Positions 1 to 14,055 are shown, counted from the first letter of the stretch. The stretch is DNA of 64,000 nucleotides from Thermothelomyces thermophilus ATCC 42464 (GCF_000226095.1 NC_016473.1:5084001-5148000); one strand, 5' to 3'. Translations and numbers: made by a program. Notes: a model not told the origin generated them from the sequence alone.

Positions 1-290
1 TGCCATCAAAATAGGCAGATTTTCAAGCCCATCGTCCACAGGTCTTATTTAACTCTCGAGTCCTCGCTCGCTCCCTTGAACTCGAAAAGACGTCCGATAA
101 GTGCAAGTAAGGCACCAAGTGAGGTGGGGTGGGAACTGGGGAATATTCTAGGCCATGTTGGTCATTATTTCACGTCAGATATTGTAGTGTATGTATATAC
201 ATACATACATACGATACATAACGTACCTTACATACAGACATCACGCCAGCGCGAAGCAGTACCGCCGTCGCCGTCCCCCTCGCCGGCATC

Positions 291-2133
291 ATGTCGATAC
301 GTATTGTCCTAGACCATCCGCCCGAATTCTACACCAATCTCGACTTTATCAAGGGCAGCGTGCTTCTCAACCTGAGCCGCCATGAGCACATCGGCGCAAT
401 CATCGTCAAGCTCGAGGGCGAGTCGAGAACTGCCCTCGGCGTCCCTAGCGAGAACCCAGGCATAGGTATTGGCGGGAGGGAGCGGCCTGCGCCCAGCGGA
501 GACACCCTGCACGAGAACCATAAGATCCTCTACAAGGTCGGCCAGGTCTTCCCCGACGAGAATGCGCGCCCGGCCGCCTCGCCCTACATCCTCAACCCGG
601 GGCAGCACCGCTTCCCCTTCCAGTTCAAGTTCCCCTTCAATAACGCCTGCGGAAATGTCGAGGCCATGGCACGCATCGGCGGCGTCGTCAGCACCGGAGG
701 CCCCTTCGGCATCGGCTTCCGGGTCATGGACGGGACCAAGCAGCTGATGTACTCGCACGTCACCAAGACGCTGCCCCCCAGCTTCACCGGCTTTCCGGGC
801 GAGGCCGAGATTCGGTACTACCTCAAGGTTACCGTGCAGCGGCCCGGCATATTCAAGGAGAACTGGCGCTATCAGATGGGCCTCAAGTTCCTGCCCATCG
901 AGCCACCCCGGCCGCCCAAGACGAACCAGGAGGCCTACGCGAGACGCCCATTCACCTTCCATCCGAGGAGCCCCGACCCGGCTGCCTACCAGAAGAAGCG
1001 CTCCTCCATCTTCGGCTGGCCGGCCGGTCCCTCAACGCCCGCCAACGGCTCCCCAAACCTCCAACCTCCCGCTCCCGCTCCCGGCCTGTCCAGCGGTCCA
1101 CCATCGCCCACGGCTCCCCCAGACCCTCCCTCGATTGAAATGTCCGCCCGCCTCCCACACCCTGCCATCCTTACCTGCAACAAGCCGATACCCCTACGCC
1201 TAATCGCAAAGAAACTGGTCCCCGCACACGCCGAGGTGTACCTGATAGCATTGCAAATCGATCTCATCGGCACCACCACCGTGCGCTGCCAGAACTTGAT
1301 CAACAAGGAGATCAGCCGCTGGGTCGTCATGGCCCGCCATGGCCTCTCCATCCTGCTATCCAAACCCGAGGACCCCGTGGGAACCGAGTTCCTCGTGCCA
1401 GACACCTTGTGGAGCGGATCTCCCTTGCCCAACACCGTCATGCCCAGTTTCGTCACATGTAATCTCAGGTACGTGATTCCCCCCCCCCCGGCTCCTTGGT
1501 CCATCGAGTCTAACACGCGCTCACTTGCTCACGCCATCCAGCCGCGACTACCAGCTCGAAGTCAAACTCGGTCTCGCCTGGGGCAAGCCTTCTCCGCCTC
1601 CCCGTCCCCAAAACACCTTCCTCGGCCGCCCAAAATACAAAGACGCCTCCGAGATTCCGCAGGAACTGCACCTCCCCCTCCATTTCAGCACCATCCAAGT
1701 CTACTCCGGTCTCGCTCCGCCACCCGCCCTTGTCGAAGCCATCCGCCAAGGCCGAGGCCGAACCTCACATCCCACCCCAGGGACGACGACGACGACAACA
1801 ACAACAACAACAACAACAACAGCAGCAGCAGCAACAGCGACAGCGACAGTCCAACCACACTCGCCACAACAACCGCCAGAACTCCCCCCGCGGCCGGCCC
1901 AGCCACCGCAGCAGCAGCCCGCCGACGCCCTCTACCCCCCGCAGCTGGGGCCGGGGCAGGTCAGCCCCCCGTACGACGACGCGCCGCCGACGTACGAGGA
2001 GGCCATGGCGGAGGAAATGACGGGTCCCATGTTCCCACCCGGCGCCGCACGCCCGGCCTATAGCGGGGTCACGGACGAGAACGGACCCAGTAGTCTGGAC
2101 GCGGGCAGGGGTTCCGGTGGGGAGAAGGGGTAG
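291..2133 (+). CDS. Arrestin-like (alpha-arrestin/ART) trafficking adaptor
   Basis: Two exons, 291-1468 and 1542-2133, joined across a GTACGT..CAG intron that contains a C-run, give 589 residues. The N-terminal ~200 residues fit an arrestin N domain (RIVLDHPPEFYTNLDFIKG at the start, then beta-rich segments), and residues ~290-430 fit the arrestin C domain. The tail is low complexity with Q, T and P runs, and carries a PPTY motif near residue 541, the kind of PY motif bound by WW domains of Rsp5/Nedd4 ubiquitin ligases. Fungal alpha-arrestins with this layout recruit Rsp5 to plasma-membrane transporters for endocytosis; that role is inferred from the family. The start is the first ATG of the long open frame. 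The exon junction restores the conserved strand (NLSRDYQLEV). The exact cargo cannot be told. Confidence 0.85.
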
Positions 2134-3162
2134 CAGCTCCTCTATCCGTAGCGACTGTTCGAATTGGGGATTGGGATTGTGATGGATGGAATGAATGACC
2201 GAATTGCGATGATGGAAACGGAAACAGTAGAATTTCTCTGCGAGGGGACTAAGTCATAGGAGAGCGAGGTGCATTTCTGACGACGTTCGATATGGGACGA
2301 GAGTTGCATTATCTGGGTCGAAGAGCGGGATTCAATACCAATGCCGTGTATATATATATGTGTGTGTGTGTCTGTCCATACCATGGTTGTATATATATAG
2401 TGCCTAATATGCTGCAGCAGCGCGAGGCGTAGCCTCGTCGCTTTCACGGCGAGATGGCCGTTCAGACAGACCATGCTAGCTTCAGAGACACTGTGAGGGT
2501 AACCTTTGCATGCGCGGTTCCTTGCCTGGCCAGGGGCGGAGGCTCGACGAAATAATACCTGAATTTCCGCAACCGCGCAAGCAATTGCCAAGGGCACGCG
2601 TGCTGTTCTCTGATTAAATTCTATGATTCGGGGGATAATAACAAGAATCAATGAATAATTGCATGGTCCGAGAGCGAACCCCGGCACGTAACGACTAGAG
2701 ATGAATCCCCCCCTTCCAGAATACTCTAGTATCTCTCACCCCCCCCAAACACCCTGACTCCATCCGTGATGCGAGACCGAGAACGAGAAGGAAAAAACGC
2801 AAAACAAGATTGGGATGAATCAAAAGGGCATTACGTGCCATGATATACCATGCATCCCATAACCCAATGCAGCCAGCCAGCCACCTGTTGTTTCTCCCGA
2901 TCAAGAGGAGAGAGAACATATTCCCGTGTCCGACCAACGCCGGCTCGAAAAAGGGAAAAAAAAAAAAAAAAAAAGCAAAACCGAAGACTTGTAAGAAATC
3001 ATGCTCCGCCCTGACCAAGGCAACGATGATGGCCCTAGGTTAGGAGGGGAAGTGGAGCGGATGGCGCCCACTGCGTGGCCAATGCGAGGCCGCGGCTCGG
3101 CTCAATGAGGAGGAGGATGGGCAGGAAGAGAACATGATGAGCAGCCAGCGAGATCAGCCGAC
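2134..3162. other. Intergenic region between convergent genes
   Basis: This 1 kb holds the 3' flanks of the arrestin-like gene and of the SP-RING gene, which converge here. It has a short TA/GT microsatellite (about 2347-2371) and an A-run near 2957-2974. I see no gene. Confidence 0.6.
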
Positions 3163-6100
3163 TTAGTCAATCTCGATTACTTCCACCTGCCGCTTCGGCA
3201 CCACGGCAGCAACAGCAGCAACAGGAGCAACAGCAGCAGCAGCAGCAGTATTGGCGGCCTTGGCGCGACCCTCGCCATCGCTATCGGCCTCGGCCTCGTT
3301 ATCGTCCGGCTCGTCCTCCAGCACGACCGACCAGGACCCGTCGGCCTTGACCAACAGGCGCTTGGTGTGCAGCTTGCCGTCGGCCTCGAGCTGCTTACGG
3401 ATCTTGAGCAGGAACGCGTCGATTCGGAGGCTGTACGGGCGCGCGTCCTTGAGGCAGATCGGGCAGCGCCACTTGTCCGGGTTGGACGGCTCGGCCGCGT
3501 TCCGGCAATCGCACTGGACCTGCCTGTGGGCGCACTTGATGGTCGGCTTGGCCGCCGGGCGCGTGCTGAGCCAGGTGTCGAGGTCGAAGCACTCCATGTG
3601 CGTGCAGTCGGCCCCGCGGGCGGGTATCGTGAAGATCTTGGCGCTGAAGGGGTCGGCGAGGTCGATGGAGAGGTCGGGCGCTTCGAAAGAGATCTCGTCG
3701 TCGTCGTCGTCAACAACGGAGGACGTCAGGCGCTTCTTGATGGTGTTGAGCGTCTCCTCTTCGGGGATCGCGCCCTGCGACCGGACGATGTCCATGACCG
3801 CCGAATGGCCGAGCGTCTCGAGCATCTCGACCGCGAGATGGCAGTTTTTGGCCTTCTCACCGTGCGAGTCGTGGACGGCGACCATGAGGACGTTGGTGCC
3901 GCGTACGACGAAGTCGGTGATTTCCGTGGGCAGGTCTTTCCCGTTGTGTGATTTCCTGCGGACGTCGAGGACTTTGTGGTTCAGCGTCATGTGGATGAAG
4001 GAAGGCCAGCTCGTGTCCAGCGTCACCCAGTCTCGCTCGCTGAGCGCCCCGGTCGAGCCTTGGACCATGCAGCTTCGAACCCGCCAACGAAGCGCGCCGT
4101 CGAAGTGCTCGACTACCGGTACCACTTCACCAGGCCTCCTCGACTTGGTTGCCAGCCGGGCAAATTGCTCCTCCGTCACCTGAAACCGGAATTCGTACAT
4201 GGTGTTCTTGGGGGGCACCGCTGTCGGCGGGACCGGGAGAGATTTGACCGCTTGGTAAAGACGCGCCGTCTCACCCTCCTTGAGGACCCGTTTGGGGCTG
4301 CGGACGTGGGCCTGATGCAGAGACATCAGAATCGATTTTCGTTCGGTTGGATCGTGTGGCCAATCCGTCCTCATGATCATGGTGCCCTTGGGCGGAAACA
4401 GGGGGTCGCTCGCTCCCACTGCCTGCTGTCGCTGCGGTGTGTTGCCCTGCTGTGACTGCGGCGTCGAGGGCCCGGTTCCCATGGCCGATCCGGGACGCGC
4501 TCCGTTCAGGACAAAGTTGATGGTAGGGGCCTGAGGTTGACCGTGTGGCGGCCGAGTATTGTAGTGCACCTGCTGCAGTTGGGGGGCTTGCGCGGGCTGG
4601 GGGGAGCTGTGGTATTGCGGCGTCGTGCTAGGCGGGAGGTGTGCCCGAGGCTGGAAAGTGGTCTGCGAAGAAAGAGATGTCGTGAATTGCAAGTTGTGCT
4701 GATACTGCTGCTGCTGGTTCGTCTGCTGTGTCAGCTGCGAGAGCTTACGCTGTATTTGCAAGCCAACCTGCTGCCCTTGCAAGAAATGTTTGAGTTGCCA
4801 CGAAGCCCGCTGTTGCAAGTCCTGGGGGCCACCCGCCGGATAATATCGTGCATTTGACACAAATGAGGCCTGGTTTGGGTGGTGGTATGCCGGTGTGTTG
4901 GTTGCTAGTGGTACCCCCTGTGTTGCCCCCGTACCGACTGTCCCTCGTGGGGCGGTGGTGTATGGACTTGACGTTGCGCTAGAAGCTTCAGATGACGTCG
5001 GTGGAGCTGTGCTTGAGTATGTTGGGCGGAAAGGGCTCGGACCGGAGTGAGGTGGGAGCACTTGGTGTTGTTGTGGCTGCCCTGCCAGGGGCTGGGACCG
5101 ATGGTCGGACTGGCCAGGAGCCCGGAACGCTGCCGCCTGGACGGTCAGTCTGTAGAAGTCTATGAGGCTCGAATTCCGCTGCTCGAGCTCCCCCGGGTAG
5201 GTTAGAGGCACCAGGGTTTGTTGGCCGTTAGCGTCGCGATGTCTGCTCTGGTCCTCTCGAAACGCCTGCTCCATCGAGCTGCCCAACTGGCCGTCCAGCA
5301 CCCCTAAGCGTCTCCGACATGCGGTAAAGAGAATGAGCTGCAAGACCGGCGAGAAGCATTTCAGACGACCCAGCAGCTCGTCTACGAGGAAAGGGTATTT
5401 CCGTTGCACACATGCCGTCATCATGTTTCCGCATTCATTGACCAGCGCTTCCAGAAAGAAGGCGATAGGCTGGACGACGGTCTGGCCGTTATTCCACTGA
5501 GCAAGCTGCTTGGCAGGGACAGGGAACTGAACGAACCAATGCCGGTGTGTCGGCGAGAGTAGCTCGTTCTTCTTGAGAACTGTCTCGAGCATCTCGAATG
5601 CCTGGTCAACGAGGGGGGGATTCAGGGGCAGACAATCGTAAGCCTCCCGCTTATTAAGGGACCAGATGGAGAACAGCTGGTGCAAGATGACGAAGAAGCC
5701 ATCGTTATCTCTACAGGCTTCCCTGAGAAGCATCACCCGCGGCTTCTCAACGGTGGGCTCGAGGGCCTCATACCCTCCCCAGGCCTGGAGATGTTGTTCC
5801 AGCGCCGAAAGTAGCAGAGGGTATTGGAGCGAGTCGGGGGGTACATTGCTACGGCGAATTTAGCAATAGCTCCGTGACAAGAAAACTTCGGCAACCCTTG
5901 GCTTGGACTCACTCTAGGCGCCGCCTTTTCAACGGCGGGGCGGCCACACCTGAACCCGTGGGCGGAGACTCCCTGGCATAGCTAGCACCTGCGACTTGAG
6001 CTGCGCTGCGAGGAGGCTGAGATATGTGTGACTGCGTCGGAGGGTAGTTCTCGACCGGATCGATGCGACCCACCGTCCCATGTTCCGGTGCCTCCTGAGG

Positions 6101-6638
6101 GTCCCGAGTATGAGCGGTTGCGTAGACGAAGCGGAAATTGGTGACCGGGCGCGTGGGCGGAGCCGAGGGACTTGTTGGTCCCATGTTGTGCGCATCGGCG
6201 AGGGAGAGAGCATTCGTCTTTGGGCTATCCAGAGCGCTCGAGAGGCCAGGGCTCGTGTCGTCGCTAGGGGCGGGGGAGGGTAGGACAGCAGGCCTGGGAT
6301 AAGAATGGCGGATAAGGATCAGCCATCGATATTCGGACGAGCCAAGCGGTGGGCAGTGCCGCGCCGGTGACTCCGGTCTGCGACGGCCGAGGGGGGAGTG
6401 GGAGGGGGAGCGGGAGCGGGAGCGCTTACTGCTTCTGTTGCTGCTGAGCAGCCTGGACGGCAGGCGGTCGTGGGACGGAGGGACGAGAGATTTTCTTCCT
6501 CGGTTGTGCGCCAGGATTCATCCATGGTGGCTGTCGTCCGCCGACAAAGGCGTTAGCGGTGGCATTCGAGGACGCGATCTGGTGGTCGGCAGCGGAGAAA
6601 CCGGGGTTTGCGCCCGAGCTGCGCCGAGCAGGCGGCAT
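3163..6638 (-). CDS. SP-RING (MIZ zinc finger) protein, probable SUMO E3 ligase
   Basis: Three exons on the minus strand, 6638-6430, 6293-5913 and 5848-3163, with GTAAGC..CAG and GTGAGT..TAG introns, make 1091 residues. The reading frame is kept exactly across both junctions. Near residues 945-995 lies an SP-RING: Cys-Thr-His..Cys-Phe-Asp, then Cys-Ala-His, and a final RCPIC, the zinc-binding pattern of PIAS/Siz/Zimp proteins, which pass SUMO from Ubc9 to substrates, mostly in the nucleus. The centre is Q/P/S-rich and likely disordered. The extreme C-terminus (VEVIEID) looks like a SUMO-interacting motif. A short KRRR stretch at the end of exon 2 could be a nuclear signal. No SAP domain is evident, so it resembles the Zimp-like group of filamentous fungi more than Siz1; that subgrouping is tentative. 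Confidence 0.87.
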
Positions 6639-8136
6639 CCTACTTTACTCTCCCTGCAATCGTGCAGTCGCCGAGCGACCAGGGGTTCCTAGAGACTGCA
6701 GAAAATTAAGTCAACCAAAGGCGCGCAAACGGTCTGAACGCTATAGCTCGGCGCGATGATGCGAGTGCGCGAGGCGGCAGTGCCTAAGAACCACCCACCA
6801 TTGAATTGCTGAAATGGAGGTCCAGAAGGCGATGCCGAGCGAAAGTCGATCAGGTCCGGGAGAAATGCTGGGAGAAATGCCGCGAGAGCGCGTGATCCGA
6901 ACCTTCGTGCGCGGAACGAGACAAAATGGGATGAATGACGGCGTGGGAAAGGCCGTGGCAAAGAAAGAGCGGTTAGTTCTAGAGGGAGAGAGGGAGGTCA
7001 CGGCTGCGTGACTTGTAGCCTGGCAACATGACAAAGAAGTCGTGGAAGCCACCCTCACTGACAAGGGCCCCACAACAATCTCAAGAGCCTGAGCAAGGAA
7101 TTGAAGTATTTTAGGCTTAGCAGGGTCAGGCAAAGAAAGCTGTGGCATGTAGAACTCTGGCCCTTCTCCTGCATCGTTTCTCGAGAAGCTGGAACCAACC
7201 AGTGTTTGAGGCCATGGCGATGCTGCAGCACCGCGGCGTCAGAAGACCCCCGCCAACTGTGTCCCCTGTGCATCCACTGCGAGAAGGGGAGGATAATCGA
7301 CGCGTCAAGGCGTGGCATGGGGGATATTTGGAGATACAAAATACATTGGATGAAATAACAGGAAGTGTTCTCAATCATCGAACAGGCTAAGCAGAGTATG
7401 GTGGGCCATAGAGATCAAGTCTCAAAGTGTTAACTTGGTTGTTCGTCCTTTGGTCCAGGATTAACTATAGGCTCTCCATCCTTGCGGGTCGCCCGCGGAT
7501 GGGGGCGGAGCCGCAGGACAGGAGCGGGCCCGTCAATTTAATCCGTACACTAAGGGTAGCGCGGAACACTTTAATAAGTCTTCCGTGATTTGGTGCTTTG
7601 GGTTCAGGCAAGTTACTTCTTTATTTCGTCACGAGAGTCCCATTCCAACGCTTTGTATGCAGAATTCTTAAACCTTTTACGTAACGATTGCGTTGTTGTC
7701 AGGAGTTGTGGAATTCTACAGAAAGGAATGTTAGTTGCCTGCCCGCGGTGCGCCGGACCACGCTCCGAGGAACTGCGCAGTGTGTGTAACTAAATATGTC
7801 CGTGTATACGGACCTGTATTAACTGAATGGTTGTGGTTGTTAAGAAGTAATATTGTATGTACGGATTACTACTACAGTACGGGATCAAAGTGGTCCAAGG
7901 GACCCTCCTGCCCTGGTTCATCTCCAATTGCAAGCGGGGTCAGTCTGCCTGCAACAAAACGCCAATGGGGTGGCAGGCCGCTTTAGCGGGTCAGTGGGGA
8001 TTGGCTCTGGAGCTGCAGCGCCCGGAGTAAAAAAAAAAAAAGGTTTCGAATCGAGAGACGCCTCGAAGGGAAGCCCGAGCAAAACCAACGACCGACAAGC
8101 CCAAACGCCGCAAAGGTCGGATCGCCGCAGACAACA
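6639..8136. other. Intergenic region between divergent genes
   Basis: Shared upstream region of the SP-RING gene (leftward) and the UTP15 gene (rightward). Small open frames on both strands show no protein-like composition or domain. A short A-run (8030-8041) sits about 100 bases before the UTP15 start. I see no RNA gene or repeat. Confidence 0.5.
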
Positions 8137-9792
8137 ATGGCGGCAGAAGTGTTACCGCTGGCACAGGTCAAGCTGCCATCGGGCCCCAGTCCCGTCACGC
8201 CCGAGCAGCGATACTGGAGGTCGTTCAAGAACCAGAAATCCCATACGTCGACGGCCTCATGGCCCATCTCCCACATCAGCTTCCCCGCCGCGACGGGCGC
8301 GACCTTGTCCAACTCGCTCGTCGCAGCCACCAAGCTCAATGACCTGTTCGCTGTGACGTCCGGCCCCCGCATCGACATCTTCTCGATCCGCAAGCGCGAG
8401 CCCCTCAAGACCATCGGCCGCTTCGACAGCGAGGCCCACTGCGGCGAGATCCGCGCCGACGGGAGGGTGTTGGTCGCCGGCGAGGACACGGGCAGGATGC
8501 AGGTGTTTGACGTTGGCGGTGGCACGCGGGCCGTGATTCTAAAGACATGGCACATCCACAAGCAGCCCGTGTGGGTGACCAAGTGGTCGCCCACCGAGCT
8601 GACGACGCTCATGAGCGCCAGCGACGACAAGACGGTTCGCCTGTGGGATCTGCCTTCGAACGAACCGAGCCGGATGTTCACGGGCCACTCCGACTACGTT
8701 CGCAGCGGTGCGTTTATGCCGGGCGGGAACAGCAACCTGCTGGTCTCGGGCTCTTACGACGAGACGGTCCGCGTCTGGGATGCGCGAACGGCCGGCGGCG
8801 CCGTCATGACCTTCAAACACGCCGACCCCATCGAGGACGTCCTCCCTTTACCGTCCGGAACAACCCTCCTGGCCGCCGCGGGGAACGCCATCTCGGTTCT
8901 CGACCTCGTCGCAGCGAAACCGCTCCGTCTCATCACAAATCACCAAAAGACCGTCACGTCGCTCTCCCTCGCGTCCCACGGCCGGCGCGTCGTCAGCGGC
9001 AGCCTGGACGGCCACGTCAAGGTGTTCGAGACGACGGACTGGAACGTGGTCGCCGGGTCCAAGTATCCGAGCCCGATCCTCTCGCTCTCCGTCGTCACCG
9101 CCGGCGCCGCCCGAGAAGACCGGCACCTCGTCGTCGGCATGCAGTCCGGCGTCCTCTCCATCCGCACCCGCCTCTCGGGCGCCGCCGCCGAGAAGGCGCG
9201 GGACCGCGCGGCGGTCGAGGCCGCGCGCGACATGGGCACCGCGGCGCTCGAGAAGCTCGACGCCCAGAAGGCCAAGCGGAAGCGCGCGGCCATGACCAAC
9301 AAGTCGATGGACCTCCTCGGCGAGGCCGTCGACGTCATCATCCCCACCGACGCCCAGGGCGGCCGCGGGCGTCGCCCCAAGCTCAAGCCGTGGCAGCGCT
9401 ACTTCCGCCAGGGCCGCTACGCCGCCGCGCTCGACGAGGTCATCGACATGACCGACGAGCAGTACCAGCCCGTCACCGCCCTGACCCTGCTCGTCGCCCT
9501 CCGCCACCGGTCGGCCCTGCGCGAGGCGCTCGAGGGCCGCGACGAGATCTCGGTCCTGCCCCTCCTTAAGTGGGTGAGCAAGTATATCTCCGACCCGCGG
9601 TACCTGAGCATCTGCGTCGACCTGTCTTTCCACCTTCTGGATCTCTACAGCGAGCACGTCGGGGGCAGCGCCGAGCTGGCCGCCCAGTTCCAGTCGCTGC
9701 TGGGCAAGGTGTCCAAGGAAGTGGAGAAGGCGCAGATGGCGATCCAGACGCACGGGATGGTGGAGAGCTTGATGTTTGGAGCGATGCAGTAA
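8137..9792 (+). CDS. UTP15: U3 snoRNA-associated protein Utp15
   Basis: One exon, 551 residues, close to the usual ~510-550 of the family. The N-terminus (WRSFKNQKS..) leads into a WD40 propeller over about residues 50-330, with clear repeat signatures such as SASDDKTVRLWDL, SGSYDETVRVWD and SGSLDGHVKVFE. Residues ~390-540 fit the UTP15 C-terminal domain (KPWQRYFRQGRYAAALDEV and later helices). In yeast and animals Utp15 is part of the t-UTP/UtpA complex, which binds pre-rRNA in the nucleolus, links Pol I transcription to processing and starts assembly of the 90S pre-ribosome. Absence of introns agrees with the unbroken frame. The assignment rests on propeller plus C-terminal domain together; start chosen as the first ATG before the conserved N-terminus. 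Confidence 0.93.
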   Translation: MAAEVLPLAQVKLPSGPSPVTPEQRYWRSFKNQKSHTSTASWPISHISFPAATGATLSNSLVAATKLNDLFAVTSGPRIDIFSIRKREPLKTIGRFDSEAHCGEIRADGRVLVAGEDTGRMQVFDVGGGTRAVILKTWHIHKQPVWVTKWSPTELTTLMSASDDKTVRLWDLPSNEPSRMFTGHSDYVRSGAFMPGGNSNLLVSGSYDETVRVWDARTAGGAVMTFKHADPIEDVLPLPSGTTLLAAAGNAISVLDLVAAKPLRLITNHQKTVTSLSLASHGRRVVSGSLDGHVKVFETTDWNVVAGSKYPSPILSLSVVTAGAAREDRHLVVGMQSGVLSIRTRLSGAAAEKARDRAAVEAARDMGTAALEKLDAQKAKRKRAAMTNKSMDLLGEAVDVIIPTDAQGGRGRRPKLKPWQRYFRQGRYAAALDEVIDMTDEQYQPVTALTLLVALRHRSALREALEGRDEISVLPLLKWVSKYISDPRYLSICVDLSFHLLDLYSEHVGGSAELAAQFQSLLGKVSKEVEKAQMAIQTHGMVESLMFGAMQ

Positions 9793-10595
9793 ATGGGGAG
9801 GGTGCGGCTGTACCAACTTATCAACCCTTGGGGGAATGGAATGGGGATGTGGGTTACCAATCTTTCTTTCTTGCATTGCGCCGGCGTTTCTGGTTCGGGT
9901 TTGGGAAAAGAAAAAAAAATAAGAATGAAAATCTAGGCTGTAAGGATGGGCCATGCTCAATGGTTAATCAAGCTGGTAAAAGAGCAATCGATACCTGTGA
10001 TACTATGTTGAGGAAAATCTAACGAGACTTGAACTGGCTGTTTCACGCCCCGTGTTCTTCTTGGACATGCTGGCTTGTCACTAACACGTCATTGAGCTTC
10101 CTCACCTTGGACCCTCTCACATATTCATAAATGGCAATCGGAGAGGCACGAGATCTCCGTTTAGGGCACCGTGCCTGCTTGGAACGAGATCACTACTATC
10201 ACTCAAAGCGCACGAGAAGAAACGTGGCCAGCATTTCCCTGCCTCAAAAACCATCCATCTCCAAGAATGGTTCGACAATAAACTGCGCAGTCCGGGTTCG
10301 ATCCGCTCCTTTCCTTCCTCGGCAGCAGTCCCAGTGGTGTGGCCTACCTGTCCGTAGACTGTGAACCATCCCCCCCCCCCTTGGGGACACACCACCGAAT
10401 CATCCCTTTCCGAGAGCTTTCGATCAGCGATGGCACGTCAAAGATTCAATCAAGCTTGTCGCCTGCCCTTGCGTCGTCAATCTTCTCCGCGCTCCTTCAC
10501 TTCCCTCATCCTCGTCTTCCTCGTCCCAAGCCCTCGTCTCTTGCACTCTCCAACCCCCCTAGCTAGACCCAAAAGACACAAGGATGAGCGGTGGT
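9793..10595. other. Intergenic region between convergent genes
   Basis: Holds the 3' flanks of UTP15 and of the MAP kinase gene. A GGTTCGATCC string near 10295 resembles a Pol III B box but no tRNA fold is present around it. A C-run lies at 10370-10380. Nothing else seen. Confidence 0.5.
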
Positions 10596-12201
<1,606 letters not shown>

Positions 12202-13431
12202 GGCGAATGTGTCTTTGCCGTCTTCGTTGTCCTTAGTTCTCGCGATGCGTCTCGGGCAGGTCCCTGACGAAGTGGGGATACGCTCCGTCCGAAATGGAGG
12301 TGAGGGGCAGGCAAGAGCCAGGCAAGGGCCTCGGAAAATGACTCGGGCGCAGCACGAAGCGAGCCGAAACCGTCAGGCACAAGGACAAGAGAGATGGAAC
12401 CGAGACGAAAGCGGCACGGGACAGCTACAAGCGACAAAAATAATCAAATACCACGCAGCAAAGCCTCGCTGGTTATTTATTGCAAGCAGTCGAGGCACTG
12501 CAAGGGAGCAAGAGAACGTTAGCGTAGAGGGGCGGAGGGCAACCGCGGGGCCCATCAGAATGTGCGGTGCATGCAACCTCGACCCGCAGCTCAGTCTGTT
12601 GGCCGGCTGTGACGAACTGGAGGAACCCGCCCGGGGGGGGGGGAGGGGGGGGAGAGGGGGAAGAGGAGCCAAGGGTGACCACATGCCAGCAGCTTTTGGG
12701 GCGTCTGCCTGGTGTAGCTGGGGGGAGTCTGGCCCACAAACTCCGTTTCAGTCGTCGCTGGCCGGGCCGCGAAGGACAGCCCCCGCTGCATCAACCGGCG
12801 CTGGGGCCGGCGGCGAGGTTTGGGCGTCAAATCCAATTGGTGCGCTCCGGTTCGCCTGCATCTGATCACCCCTTCAGCGCTTCGTTACGCGCGCGCGAGA
12901 GCTCGAGGCTTCACTCCAGGAAATTACGCGCTGCAAGTGATGTGCATTGCTCTCTTACGAACGTCAAGTCGGGTCTCGGTCCGAAATGGTGGAAACGGGG
13001 GCTCCGTGCAGTGTTGAATGCTCCTCGCCGCATACCTAAGGAGTTTGGAAAAATTGTTCGACTGAAAAATTGAAAATGTGTGTTCTTGTTGTAGTACAGC
13101 TTTGGCCAAACAAGCGCTTGCCAGCGCAAAGCTGGGATCAACCCCTGACTGATATGCCGACGGGCTTGGCCGTAGGGCTGAGGCCATTCAAGGCACCATA
13201 CAGGACACTACTACATGGATGCGGGGTTCACTGACCGCGACCCATGGCCCGCTTCCAGGCCAAGATACAAGATTAACACTGGAAAATGTCTGGCCAACAC
13301 AAGCCGAGGCTTACCAAGTGAAGCTGCTACGACTTCGGTCGATTACCCGGTCTCTGATCTGCCAGCTTCGTGAACAATGGGGCATTGGCCTCGCTGGTCT
13401 GCCCCTTCCAGAACGCCTCCCATGCCCAAAA
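12202..13431. other. MAP kinase upstream region with G-rich tract
   Basis: About 1.2 kb between the MAP kinase gene (upstream side) and the phosphatase gene (3' side). A dense G-run tract at 12631-12662 on the plus strand has several runs of five or more G and could form a G-quadruplex; it lies ~430 bases upstream of the kinase start. No gene seen. Confidence 0.5.
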
Positions 13432-14055
13432 TTAAAGCTTGGGAGGTTCCACGTTCGGGAACACTTCCTTTAAGAAGTTTAACGAGAACCGTAGCGCTTG
13501 TTCGTACGCTTTCTCGAAACCTTGCTTGCCCCCGTAATATGGATCGCTGATGACTTCTGCCTTGCCAGTGCCCGAGTACTCTCCGAAAAGCAAGAGTTTT
13601 GCCTTGGAGTTCGGTTTGCGTCGCTGAATGCGTTGGAGGTCTTCGAGGTTGCCTCGATCCATGGCGAAGATGTAGTCGAACTTGTCAAAATCAGACGCAT
13701 CAATCTACGAAAGCCGTCAGGCACAGCCGAAAGAGCCATATCCAACCTAGCTTTGGTGTATGTACATACCTTCCGAGCATAATGGATATAATCTGTAATA
13801 CCGTGGCTCTCCAGGGTTGACATGGTCCGGTCGTCTGGCTCCTCGCCGATGTGATAGCCGCCTGGTAGAGAGAAGTCAGCGCGGAATGCTTGCGGAAGAC
13901 GTCCCAGGGAAGTTACCTGTCCCACACGAGTCAATTTTTCCTATGAGACCCGCGTACGGTTCTTTCTTCGCTAGTGATTGAAATACACCCTCCGCCATGG
14001 TCGAACGGCAGATGTTGCCGAGGCAAACGAAAAGCACCGAAAGCTGGTCCGACAT
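13432..14055 (-). CDS. Low-molecular-weight protein tyrosine phosphatase
   Basis: Three exons on the minus strand, 14055-13917, 13861-13770 and 13704-13432, encode 167 residues (the family is usually 155-165). The P-loop CLGNICRS occupies residues 11-18, giving the nucleophile Cys11 and phosphate-binding Arg17; the second half of the C-x5-R-S signature is intact. The general-acid loop DPYY starts at Asp131. GGYHIGEEPDDR and FDYIFAMDRGNL are further family landmarks, each interrupted or flanked by intron borders that restore frame. Related to yeast Ltp1 and fission yeast Stp1, cytosolic enzymes that hydrolyse phosphotyrosine and small phosphate esters. The start is the only ATG directly before the conserved beta strand LSVLFVCLG. 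Physiological substrate unknown. Confidence 0.95.

Noticed and set aside
8547-9569. Plus-strand Arg/Pro-rich frame inside UTP15
   Set aside because: Out-of-frame shadow with composition typical of frame-shifted GC-rich coding DNA.
8848-9960. Minus-strand open frame (370 codons) over UTP15
   Set aside because: Antisense shadow of the WD40 protein with no domain of its own.
10290-10305. B-box-like GGTTCGATCC, possible tRNA
   Set aside because: No A box or cloverleaf can be built around it.
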